Assembly (NCBI GenBank): GCA_013397795.1
Contig: VZTJ01000537.1
Coordinates: 189,459 to 253,458, forward strand
Direction of reading: 5' to 3'
From: Orthonyx spaldingii
Taxonomy: Eukaryota; Chordata; Aves; Passeriformes; Orthonychidae
Length of the DNA stretch: 64,000 nucleotides
Notes under the pieces: model-generated
Told to the model about the DNA's origin: nothing
The model's database searches: none
The model's input: only the letters and a program-made list of their open reading frames with translations
Translations under genes and position numbers: made by a program
Part shown: positions 1 through 11,000 of the stretch, in pieces
Position numbering within the stretch: the first letter of the stretch is position 1
Layout of the letters: every line of letters begins with the position of its first letter

Positions 1-1333
1 TTTTTTTAACAGAAGAATCTGTTCCAAATGAATATCAGAGCAGGTCAAATTCACTCAGGTCACTGGAAAATCTCCAATGTGTTTAAACTTCATCAACCCC
101 CCAAAAGCAAGGATCATCTCCCTGCAGTGTGTGCACAAGGCCTGACAGACTGACAGTGACCATCTTCTGTAATACATGAAGTTGTCCAAAAGGCAGGTGC
201 TCATTCACACATGCACACAACCAACCACATACAGACTGACAAATGGAGTTTGGCATTTTCCCATTAGGAAATAGAAGCATCAGTGTTTAAAAACTGAAAA
301 ACTGAAAATAACTTGCTACTAACCATCTCTGGGTAGCGGGAGAAAGTGCAGTCAGAAGGAAAACCCTTTGACAGCATATCGCGGGTTTTTTTGTTTGTTT
401 TGTTTTCAGTGGGTTGTTTTTGGTTTTTGTTTTGCAAATAAAAATAATAACTCACTCACTGGGGAATATAATTTAGAATACTCATGAGTAAGAATAAGAA
501 TCATGGGAGAAATAAGTTACGACAGAAACAAGGTTTGGGTTAAAACTATAAGGTAATTTTATTAACAGGATCTAAAGGGAATAACAACAACAGTAGAATA
601 AACCTTTGAAAGAAACACTCTCTTCCTTCCTCCCACCTTTCCATCTTTCCCACTGAACATGCAGGGGTGCAGAGCATTGGAGGCACTTTCTTTTGTTGTA
701 TTCTGGGGGTTTCCTTCTACAGGTAACAGTTTCCGCATGCTCTCTTCAGCGTGCTCTTGACTTCCGAAGCAGCAATCCCACCCGAATTTGCTGCCATGTG
801 TCCTTCCTACCCTAACAGTCTTCGCCAAACTGTTTCTCTGTGGGTCACTAGTTTCCAAGGCATGTACCTTTTAAGGATACATTACTTTAAATTGGAAGCA
901 GATCTCCTTTTTCCTATGACTGGAAGCAGGAGTTCTCTCTTTCCTCTTTTACTTAAGTCCTGTACTAAGACACAGATTTTTAGTATCTACTCGCTTTATA
1001 GTGAGCAACCCTTCTCACAGGCTCCAAATAATTCTCGTATCCCCCCATTCACTTTATGAAATAAAAGGTTTAGTTACTACCACTGCTTACAGAAAGAAAA
1101 ACCCAGTTCCAACTCCATAAAGGCCCCTCCTCCCTCTGTAGTGACCCTGGTGTCCACCATCTTGTTTTCTCTACTTGTTTCTAAACTCTGCCGCTTCTGT
1201 ATCTAAAAGGGGAAAAGGCAATCCCAAACCAAACAAAACTGAGGACCAATATCACCCCGCCACCACTGTTAGTACATTTTACCAGTCCAAAGCTTCTGTG
1301 AAGTTTTGCAATGATGAAAAGGAAGTTAATTAA
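1..1333. other. Unassigned stretch beside an antisense LTR; possible decayed retroviral leader
   Basis: No gene or RNA is recognisable here. The stretch includes T-rich and GTTT-rich sequence near 388-435 and pyrimidine-rich runs around 618-650 and 1120-1200. It lies where, on the minus strand, the internal region of the retroviral element would follow the LTR at 1357-2179 and its PBS-like site, so part of it may be untranslated leader. The minus-strand frame at 562-858 shows nothing I recognise as Gag. The general layout at 540-660 (an A/T-rich segment with TTTATT followed by a CT-rich run) also resembles the R-U5 part of some avian LTRs read backwards, so a second, badly decayed LTR is an alternative. 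Confidence 0.25.
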
Positions 1334-1356
1334 GTCCCAATCTTGTTCCGGGCAAA
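1334..1356 (-). other. Degenerate tRNA-Lys-like primer binding site
   Basis: Read on the minus strand, the bases directly after the proposed LTR end are TTTGCCCGGAACA, then five extra bases, then GGGACTT. The usual lysine-tRNA primer site of retroviruses has the same blocks (TGG, GCCCGAACA, GGGAC) without the extra G and the five-base insertion. Position next to a CA dinucleotide at the LTR edge supports the reading. The match is broken, so this is an inference; a chance resemblance is possible. Confidence 0.35.
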
Positions 1357-1534
1357 TGCTGTCACGTCTCCGCCGTCCATTTTAAAAGCTCCAAAGCATC
1401 TCCAGCTCCAGTTCCACATGGTCTCGGCAGCACAGCCGCCTCTGATCTTTTTCACTGCTGCTTCGCAGATTGCAGCTGTTTTCAGAGTCCATCAGGGCAC
1501 AGCTGGTCCCATCTGGAGTGTTGATCTTAGTTCC

Positions 1535-1540
1535 TTTATT
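1535..1540 (-). terminator. Polyadenylation signal AATAAA in the antisense LTR
   Basis: TTTATT on the plus strand gives AATAAA on the minus strand, about 440 bases downstream of the TATA box. That would imply an unusually long R region if both signals belong to the same LTR. Confidence 0.35.
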
Positions 1541-1974
1541 GGCAGACAGTCTATCTGTTGTATGCTCTCGGAGCAAGCATGGCAAGGAGCCGGGAGGGTT
1601 ATAGCCGAGCATGGAGCGAGCCAGTGGCCCGAGCCTACCGGCCCCAGTCTGTGCCGACCTTGGTCTCCAGTCCACGCCAGCCTCGGGGTCACTGCCACAT
1701 GGCTGAGCCGCTGCCATATGGCCGAAAGGGTGCCAGGTGGCTGCACCACCGCGCCGAGCCACCTGAGTGTGCCAACGGTCCAGATCCGCCGGTCCCAGCC
1801 CCAGCGGCCCCAGGCAGCATTGGTCCCGGGGTCACTGCGGCACTGGTGCAGTCCTGCGCCACGTGGCCGAGTTGCTGCCGTATGCCCAGAACGCGGAGCC
1901 AGCAGCCGACTGCCCGCCCACCAGAAGCGGTGGAGGGGCATGGGGGAAGAGACCTGACTCTGTCTCTTCACTCT

Positions 1975-2028
1975 CTTATATATCTCGGTGGATGTTAATT
2001 CGCAGAGGCGGTACCTTTTTCTAATTGG
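1975..2028 (-). promoter_or_regulatory. CCAAT and TATA boxes of the antisense LTR
   Basis: On the minus strand CCAAT lies at 2024-2028 and GATATATAAG at about 1975-1984, roughly 45 bases apart, a normal promoter spacing. Transcription would run toward lower coordinates through the GC-rich block. Whether it is active cannot be told from sequence. Confidence 0.4.
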
Positions 2029-2473
2029 TCTCTGGGAGCATCTTCCCTCCCTGAAACCTGAGACAACCTGCCCCTGTCAAGTCCAGCCCACAGAAGGGGC
2101 CACTCCTTGGGGCTCCGCCCCTTTCCTCCCTGCCTGCCAAAAGAAGAAACAAAGAAGCCAACGTGGCCACCCCAGGACACAGCATCTTTTCAAGCAGAGT
2201 ATCAATGGGCTGGGAAATGTATTTAGTACCTCTCTCACTGGAAATTCTTGTCTGACAATATACAGACCAGGAGATGGGGACATCGCCAGGGCACTGTGGG
2301 GACCCATGAGAACTGGAAGCTGCCTGCTGCATGGTGTTTCTTCCTTGATAGGGTTGTGGCACAATGGTGAATTTGTGGTAACATTATCCAGAAGCAAGGT
2401 TGCATAAAAGCATCTTAGTGGCAAAGCACAACATATATAGCTTCTACAGCCTTCTGTTGAAACAACCAGGACC

Positions 2474-2503
2474 AAAAAAAAAAAAAAATATATATATATA
2501 AAA
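2474..2503. repeat. Simple repeat: A15 followed by (TA)6
   Basis: A run of 15 A runs directly into six TA units and three more A. It is a microsatellite and likely length-variable. Confidence 0.9.
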
Positions 2504-3485
2504 TGGGTTGCCTGCAGAGAGAACCTCAGAGCAAACTCTTCCACATGCATTGCCTGCACTCTGTTACACTATAAGAAGCTGATAAGAGTGGGCAGGCAGT
2601 ATTCAGGGATCTGGTTAAAAATTACATGCCTATAGGATTTTCACACCACAGCTGGGAAACTGCATGACTGACTGATGGTGAGATATTTCTCTGATTATTT
2701 ATTCTTCCCCAGATGGCTTTAGTTTCTTTTCATCCTGGAAAAGTTCTTCCTTATTCTGTGTACTGACTCATGCCTCACAAACATTAAGGCTATCTCTGAT
2801 ATGCAACATGATTTCAAATAAATCTGCATAAGAATTTTCATGAAAATAAATTCATTCATACTTCTCCTACATGACCTAAATAAACTGAAGAACATACTTA
2901 AAAGAAGAAATTCAGTGCCTATAATTCAATTAAATTGGTTCATTCCACCTTAAAGAATTTAGAATGATTTACATAAAAAGGGTTAGGGAGAGAAATTCTA
3001 ATATGAAAAACTGGGGGTGAAATTCTGCATTTCAGCTTAGCCTTTATAAACATGGCAAGAGGACTTGCAACCCCTTTGCACTGAAATATTAGTGTCACAT
3101 CTCATGCATTGATGTGAATGTGTAGGCATCATGATTCGGATATGTTAAAGTTAAGGCACCACTGAAAGCAATATTGGCGGAGTACCTCTGCTGGTAAGGA
3201 TGACACTAGAATGATGCTGGGACTGAAAATTTTCTAGAACTGAAATTTTTATAGGACTAAGCCTGACTCCATGTTTTGCTAAACACAAAAGCCCTTTTTT
3301 GGCTCTGACACATATCCCACAAAGCCAGTGAGATTTATAGCACACACACTTTTTAATAATCCTGTCTAATGACTACACCTAAAACAAGAATTCAGTAAAA
3401 CCCAGGAATTAAATACACTCTGAAATGCACAAAAGAAAGGAAGAGGGTATCACTAAAGTGCAAAAGAATCTGGAGCTATTTATTA

Positions 3486-3543
3486 TATAGGGATTTCTTT
3501 ACAATCCAAACTTCTATAGGGATTTCTTTATAATCCAAACTTC
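3486..3543. repeat. Tandem duplication, 29-bp unit, two copies
   Basis: The unit beginning TATAGGGATTTCTTTA occurs twice head to tail with a period of 29 bases; the copies differ at one position (ACAATCC against ATAATCC). Consistent with a small slippage or repair duplication. Confidence 0.9.
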
Positions 3544-4141
3544 TATCTATATTGAGTCCATGCTAGTAGGACTATGTAGTGGTCACATACATGTTTTTAT
3601 GCCTTCATTGCTGCTATCCCTTAGTTCACTTGAGATTTACATAGACTATTTACTGTTTTCTAAAAGTGCCAATAATATAAAATTATATCTTAATTAATTA
3701 TTTGTTAAAATAATGGAATGTTATATGGAAGAAGCCTGTGGTTGCACATACACAAATAGCAGAACTTCTGCTGTATCTTAAAGGAGGAAGCGGAGGGGGA
3801 GGAGATGAGAGGAGAAGAGAAAGTAAATGCCTTTCTAAAAAACATCAGGCACTGTGAAAGTTATTGCTGCCTTCCTCTCTCCATGAAAGCTTCATTTCCT
3901 TTCTTTTTCAAAAAGAGAAAACTTAAACATTTCCAAAAATCCTAACAAGTTATAGTTACTGGTCAAGAAAGTTATTGGATTAGTATTCTGTACTTTCTTA
4001 GTTACATTTTTAATTCTTTACCAAAAAAAAGAGAAAGCTTTTTGTGAGTTTTAATAGACTTTTATATCTAGATGTATGATTTGAAACGTTTACCATTTAG
4101 AATTATGGTAACTGCATCAGTGGGCAAGGAATGAGCTATGA

Positions 4142-4408
4142 ATGTCATCTTATCTAGGTTTCTGTCAGGCTTTTCATACAGTCTCCCGCAGGATTCTTGC
4201 TGATAAATTGATGAAATTGTGGATGAACTGTTGGATAAGGAACTGGCTGAATGGCTATACCCAAAGAGTTTCAGTTAACAGCTCACTGTACAAAGGGAAG
4301 CCAGTAACAAGTGGTGTCCCTCAAGGTTCTGTACTCAGATTGATACTATTTAATACCTCAATCAACAACATAGTGGGCATCAGTGCATCCTCAGGATTTT
4401 GCAGTTGA
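4142..4408 (+). pseudogene. CR1 reverse transcriptase remnant
   Basis: An 88-codon open stretch encodes part of a CR1-type reverse transcriptase. The visible sequence has FCQAFHTVSRRILADKLM (matching the family's D-x-x-K-A-F-D-T-V-S-H region, with the D and K positions altered), then IRNWLNG, then TSGVPQGSVL followed by LFN and INN. This covers the finger and early palm region; the catalytic Y/F-A-D-D box is not preserved: the frame ends soon after INNIVG. The full protein in active CR1 elements is roughly ten times longer. It cannot be functional. Confidence 0.85.
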
Positions 4409-4694
4409 TACTGAGCTGGCTAGTGCAGTTGATTTGCTGGAGGGAAGGGATGCCCACCAGAGGACCTTTGAAAGACTTTAGGAGTGGAATCATCTGAACG
4501 TCATGGAATTCTGGAAGGCCAAATGACAAAATAGCTGAATCAGGGGAATTACCCCTATCAAGAGAGACTGTGGAAATGAATGAATTGACAGCAGCCATGT
4601 GGAATAGAGCTTGAGGATACAGATGGATGAAAAATTGCATGAGACAGTAGTGTGTGCTTGCAGTTCAGCAAGCCAATCACATCCTGAGCTGCAC

Positions 4695-4768
4695 AAAAAA
4701 AAAAAAAAAAAAGGGGTGGCCCGCAGATCAGGGAAGTTTTTTTGCNTGGCCAGCAGATCAGTGAAGTT
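4695..4768. repeat. A18 run plus 22-bp repeat spaced 30 bp, inside CR1
   Basis: Eighteen A at 4695-4712 replace a short A-rich part of CR1. Directly after, TGGCCCGCAGATCAGGGAAG at 4717 recurs with two changes at 4747. The second copy continues in normal CR1 order. A single undetermined base (N, 4746) lies exactly before the second copy. Confidence 0.8.
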
Positions 4769-5090
4769 ATTCTCCCCCTCTATGCCACTTCTGTGAGAAT
4801 CCATCTGGAGAACTGCATCCATGTCTGAGTCTTCCGAAAAAGGAAGGCACAGGTCTGTTGGAGTGAGTCCAGATAAGGGCTACAAAAATGGTTCAAGTGC
4901 AGAAACACCTCTGCTATGACCACAAGCTTAGAGAGTTGAAGTTTTTTGGTCTGGAAAAGAAAAGCTTCCAGGGAGACCTTAGCGCAGCTTCTAGTGCCTA
5001 CACTGAGTTTATGAAAAGAAGAAGAGAGACTTTTTACCAAGGCCTGTAGTGACAGGTCAAGGGGCAACAGTTTTAAACAAAATAGAGCTG

Positions 5091-8000
5091 TCAGCCAGTC
5101 TGAGATTCTGTAACAATCAGATTATGGCTTAATTTCATAGACTTTAAACCTTTAGTTAAAATTTAGGAACAAAAAAGCTTTTCTTCTTCTTCTTATGTTG
5201 ACAAAGTATCACAGTCCTAAATTTCATTTCATTGCTACACATACAAGATATTTTCAGGTTTTTTGCTGTGTAATACATTGCCTTGTTATTGTATCAGATT
5301 ATTCTTTCACCAGCATCCAAATGGGACTTGCTTCTAAAACCGCTGTGAAATCTAGCTGCTGTTTTCCTGCTCAGCTATTTTATCTCCCATGGAACTAATG
5401 GCAAATTCACTATCTGAAGCCATTCATATAGCACTACCATGCAATTTATTGGAAGCATTCCTTCTAAAATGCTAATTAAGGTTGCTAAAATGCACTGAAT
5501 TTGCCTTAAGGTGTTACATTAATATTTATGTCAAGATTGCATCGACTTTTTCTCAAATTTAAAGGGATATGTCTACTAAAACATATACATTTCCCTGCTT
5601 AGTAGAATTCCACATGGAATCTATTGAGAATTTGAGAGGTAAAAATTAACCTGATGACTGCTACATAACTGTAAAGAGCCAAGACAGATGTTCCCATGCA
5701 TTGCAAATGTTTAAAAATTTGAAATAATATTTATTTTTATAATTATTTTTAGTTCTGCAACTAAATAACATTGCAGTTCACTAAAAAATCCCAATCCTTA
5801 ATATTTGTTTGCTACTTAGAAACAAGATAGAGATTCCAAAGTGATCAAAAGTGTAAAATAGTCTAAAAATAAGCTATAATCTCTTCCTCAATGTATTTAT
5901 TTTGAATTCCTTAAATAAAACTCAAAGACATCATTGTAGACAGAACACTGCCAAAATGGCTGTCAAGGTGCTATTGCAAGGAACATCTACTTGAGAATGA
6001 CCTCTTTAATCCAACTGGTCAGAATGAATTAAAGGGAACACACTGTACACTAGCTAACTGTCAAAAAGGTTTAATTGTGCCGTGCTATAGCAGTTGTTGC
6101 GGTTCATGCTAGCTAGCAAGTACTGGAGAGAAGGAGAGAAGCCTCATACTGCTTTTAAAAAAAATACCTTACTCCTGGGTTTGCCACCCTCTGCCACTAA
6201 TGCATTCTATTGCAAGTCAATGCCATTCAGGCTGTTCCTTGAGCCACTTTCTGACTTTCAGTTTGAACACATTAATTACTTAATTTGAAATTGATTAAAC
6301 TCTAATCAATATTTAATTTCAAAATGACATCTTTTTTTCAGTAAAAACTATCATATAGAAGGTGTTGTTTAAAGATAATTGTGATTATGTAGTTTAAAAC
6401 CACATAAGTCTTTAAAATACACAAGGGTTAGAATAATGCTTAACCAAGGCAGGAATTTGAGAGGGCAGGATGGGTTCTGCAATCTCTTTCAGACTGTTAC
6501 CCTCAACTCTCAGACCAATTGCTCCAGACCTACTGCAAACCATTTACACTCTTCAGAAACGTTACATATCACCTAAGACATCAAAATGAAAAAGGGGCTC
6601 AAAACTGTCGTTGTGATTGCCCACAGTGGCTTTCCATGAAACTGCCACCCTAAAGATTGCTTTCTCTGGCACTGTTCTGTACTTAGCCACTGCAAATTCT
6701 GCCCCCACCCCTGTTGGGATGCCCCCACCCCTGTTGGGACAGAAAGTGAAAGGAGAATCCTCCATACCCCATCCGAGCCCCTTGCAACCCAGGGACAGCC
6801 TGGTGGGTCAAAGTGGCATCAGATGGACAGAAGCACTAAGAAGTTTGTGTGAACAAATTCATACCTTCTGCCTTCCTGAAGACTTTTCCATCCTCCTCTG
6901 AGCTCCTAAACTTCCATTGCGGTCAAGGTTGGGCTACACTACATGAATTTCTTTTTCTTGAGCTATTTTTGGCTCTTTACTTTTAACATCTCAACTACTT
7001 CCCAACAAATATATGAAAAATTATTACATTTGCTGCAGTTCTGTTATCAAAGTCACCATTGCAATCTAATTTATATTAGATTTTATCTAGGTGTAACCCA
7101 TAAATACATAAGAAACTATAATCTGCATTTCAGTGCCCAGTGAGGGTACAAAAATGTAATATAATTTTTTTATTTTCAGAGTATCAAACACTATTTACAT
7201 ACCACCACTAGTAAAAGCATTTATGTGCCGTCTCTGTTTCATAATTGCTGCTTGGAAAGTCTACAACAGAGGAGCTTCTTATTAACACATCTGCAGAATG
7301 TGCTATGTGTTGTTTTACCTGGTCAGAATTCCACTAGAGTTCACACACAGCTTGAACACAGGGACAAAGGGGTCTTTTTGTTTTGTCAGCTGCAACCAAG
7401 CAAGGAAACCAAACACCCCCAGACCTAACAAACTTGAACAAAAAAAAACCCCCTGACTCTGAACAAGACAAACAAACTTTTAATTTCCTCAGAAAATCCA
7501 GGGACTTTAGTTCTTGAAAAAGAAGGCATGGCTAGAACAGTGTCTTGGAAGCATCTATTTAATAAAGGTATGTCACTTTGAAACACTTGAAAAAATGCAA
7601 TTAAATAAAGAATTTGGAAAAAGTTACATTTTTGTTCATTTCTCTGTAAGAAAACAACTATTTTCATTCATAGCAATAGCTAATGTAGTATTTTTCTGTT
7701 GGGAAAATCCTCACTGTGAATTAACTTTAGAAAAACAATCAGACCCTGCTGGGTAGCTAAATGAATCAACCTGTCTAAACTATTTTTTTACTACAAATAT
7801 ATCTGCATTCCAGCATCTTGAAGCTATTGTGAAAACACACACACAGTATGCAAAATTAATCCCCAGGGGACCATAATGGTTGCTGTTAATAATACTCATC
7901 TGAACTTAAGGCCTCAATTGTTGAATACCTGTCAAATAAAGAAGAGAGACAGCCAGCAGCAAAAGGACAAAACTGGGGGAGCATTTTCAGCTTCAACAGG

Positions 8001-11000
8001 TACAAGTGGTAAATGTGAAATGGTTGTTAGAAAAATACATTGTTTCCTGCCCTCCTCTAATTTTTCACAATCTGTGTGGTAAAGCCTTCGCCACTGACGC
8101 ATCTGCATTCACTTACTATGACCTAGTAGGTAAACCAGTCTTGGTCTCCCTAATAGCTTAATGCCAGAAGCACTTCACATAATGTAAAACATCTCAACCT
8201 CTCCAACTCTACCTCAGATTAAAAGAAAAAACCCAACAACCTGGTCATGTAATTGCTTGCCTAAGAACTAAAAGTGTGGTTATGAAACTCTTTTGTTTTC
8301 CTGAACTTCTGTTTAAGAGCAAGACTAGCCCCAAATCTAACCTCTTAGGAACATCTGCAGGAAGGTTCATATGGCCCCAGTGCATCATAATTTCTTCAGT
8401 GAAGTTATGTTTAACAGTAAATCCTACCACTGCTGTAGGGTGGTCGTGTCCTCAAATATTTCTGTGTTGTCACTGAAATTAATGAAATCTTCAAAACTTA
8501 AAATATGCCAAGTATAAAGTAAAGTGATATTTCCTACCTGGCATGCTGCTAACGCAACTGATCCTCTGCAAAACCAACTGTTTTCACCATCTGGCTTATG
8601 TTTTCTCTGTCCTGGAATGATGACACAGCAGGTGAAGTGAAGAACCCAGTTCTTTTACCGTCTCAAGTAAACACATGGACAGCTGAAACCAAGAACCTGA
8701 AACCTAAAACCAAGACACCTGAATAGGACTGAAATTCATGCATAGGTAGTGAGTTTTCCTGACTTTTGGGGATGAAGAAAGAAAGCTGAAAACTATCATT
8801 GTGCATATAAATGCACTTCCTCTGTATTAAGTAGGGAAGGGGTAACCTATTGAATCGTAGAGAACATATGATTCTCAAAATTCGTCACCATATACTTTCA
8901 CAGAGGTATTGCCTGAGTCCTAAAGGGATTGTCAGTTTTCTTCCCTTTCAGTACGGACAATACCTGTGGCCCCAGTTGGTAGGATGCTGAGGAAAATTAA
9001 ATTTATACCAGGAAACCTGTGTGCTCCTTTAAGCAAAGTCCTTTTTCCTTCCTTATTTATTTGCATAATGCATAGGAAAATAAACTCTAAATATTACTGA
9101 GAACTCTGGGGTTTATTGCAGTATAAATGAGGTAATAAAAATGGTATGGAAATTGCTCTTAGAGTGAAGTGAGTGGGCAAATGCAAGTGCTCAACAACCA
9201 TATCCTACCCAGCAGAAACACTGGGAAACAAGCTGAGTTTTCAATGTTTCTTCTATTACTTTTGTGGGCATAAAATAAATGTTAAACCTCTGTTTCTCTA
9301 TGTCAAAAAAACCCAAATGGTATTTTGCCTCCTCCATGGGAAAGTAATCCAGACTGACCACTACTAAACACAGACCAGTTTCCCGGACTGTCAGTTCCAC
9401 TGTTCATGGGCTGAATTAAGACTGACTCTGCCCTCTTTTGCTTACTTAAAGCAAGATAGAGACTGGGATCAAGCCCCACATCCTCCACAAACATGTATTC
9501 TGTGAACTGTGATATTTACTCAGGGGGGAAAAAAAGCAGTTTCTGAGCCATCACTGATATACAAGTCCATGCAAAACAGCATCTAATCTTGGACTGAGAC
9601 TTAAGCACTGCTCAAAGACAGAGAAAAGAAATGAACAGTAGAGTTTGTTCAGAAGGGAGGTCTTCTGCAGAAATATGATATGATCTGTTCTCCATGAAAT
9701 TTTTTGTACTTGGACTTGAACAATCAAAACCAACTATTTTTAAAAAGCAAATCTGTAAACAGTAGTATCATATTTTCCATCTCCAGCATGTAATTGAACC
9801 ACATAGACAGAATTATACCTGTGCTGAAATCTGATCCAGTAAAAAGAGCAATTATTTTTATGGTTTCTGACACAGCTCAAAAAGCTCTCAGGCAATCATG
9901 TGTTTGCATAAGCACACAAATCTTTTCCCCATGCAGTTACAGCTTTTCTAAAAAGAGGAATAAAGAATGCAGCATGTCATTATTTTGAAGCCTGCAGATA
10001 GGAAGCCGTAGCTGTAACAATGGTGGAATATAGTTAGCAAAACTAACCATGAATATATAAGCATAAACTTATCAAGTTATATGTCATGAAAAGTCATTTG
10101 GGGCAGCCAGGAATTGTGAGCTGAGACTTCTTACAGTGCATGTGTAATTTTTAACCATAAAGTGTGAAAATACCATAGCTTTACTTATCTCAGAATGCTA
10201 ATATACAGACATGTTAAAAGGGAAAACAAAACAAAAAAAACCCCAGTAACCTTCATTTTATATCAGTTGATCATTTTTTACAAACAAAAGAATACATAAT
10301 ATTTTAAAATCTGGATCAATGATATATTATAAGATGCTAAGTATACCAGGCAGAAAAAAACCTGCCTTGTTACCATATCTCTGGATGTAGTTAAGACTGT
10401 CATGATCTGAATGAGCGTGACTTGATCAAAGCTAAGCAAAACAACACCAGCTTTTTAAGCATGAAGAGATAGACACTTTATGAAATATAAAAAGATATGG
10501 TTTAAATATATTATATGAGATTAAAATACTTTTTATGAAGGCTAATTTTAACCTCTTTCTATGATGAACTAGGTCACTTACTGCAAACATGCAGAAGATG
10601 AAATTCTTAGAATATTTATAGCTAAAATATAAATATTCATCTGAAAATGAAGAAAAACGTCCTCCCAATTTTCAGAAAACAGAAAAATACAGTTCAAGTG
10701 AAGATTTTAACAGGCAAGAGACAGAAAGAGAACTTTAACAATGTATTTGCATCACTGCAGGAGTTCAGATATACTTAGATACTCAGTAGGTATACTTAAG
10801 GTAGCTATCCTTCAGCAGCTGATTCTGAAGTCTGTTGCATGCATTGGAGACACAACACTGAGCTTTGGATCAAGTACCTGCAGAACCTATGACTCTACAT
10901 AAACTTTGGGTTGTTGGATTTTTTTTCCATTTGTCTGTTTTCCATATCCTATGTGAATTTAACAGTTTTATCTTACATCAGCTGCACTGTAATACCCCAT

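Larger units (their letters stand above)
1357..2179 (-). mobile_element. Antisense endogenous retrovirus LTR, CpG-rich
   Basis: This is the most CpG-rich block of the window and stands out sharply from its AT-rich flanks. On the minus strand it reads as an LTR: it can start TGTCCTGGGG at 2179, has CCAAT at 2024-2028, a TATA-type box TATATAAG near 1976-1983, a long GC-rich transcribed part, AATAAA at 1535-1540, and an end in CA at 1357 next to a lysine-type PBS-like site. Inside the GC-rich part, similar modules recur (GGGGTCACTG at about 1686 and 1829; blocks around CCACATGGC and CCACGTGGC), a feature of some avian LTRs. The upstream edge at 2179 is uncertain and no target duplication was found. 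The alternative is a CpG-island promoter of a host gene; the AATAAA and PBS-like site argue for an LTR. Open frames across it (for example 1492-1971 minus and 1343-1957 plus) look like compositional shadows. Confidence 0.55.
2180..4116. other. Unassigned AT-rich stretch
   Basis: No gene is recognisable. It holds the A/TA microsatellite at 2474-2503, the 29-bp tandem duplication at 3486-3543, and a purine-rich run of GGAGG and GAGAA near 3780-3825. The open frames here (such as 2077-2559 minus) run through simple sequence and show no known domain. Confidence 0.6.
4117..5090 (+). mobile_element. CR1 LINE fragment, sense strand, truncated at both ends
   Basis: The segment follows the CR1 second-ORF order: the start around GGGCAAGGAATGAGC, the reverse transcriptase block with GVPQGSVL, then the stretches for the later part of the protein (GAGGGAAGGGATGCC at about 4440, GGATGAAAAATTGCATGAG near 4625, CATCTGGAGAACTGCATCC at about 4802, and GTGACAGGTCAAGGGGCAA near 5050). 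The similarity fades after about 5090, so the CR1 3' UTR and its terminal short repeats are missing. The reading frame is broken many times, it contains an A18 run and a 30-bp-period duplication, and one base is N (4746). This is an old, inactive copy. Confidence 0.9.

Noticed and set aside
1343..2024. Several overlapping open frames of 85-204 codons on both strands
   Set aside because: High GC removes stop codons from all frames. Translations are low-complexity (A, P, R, G, W) and match no retroviral or host protein I know.
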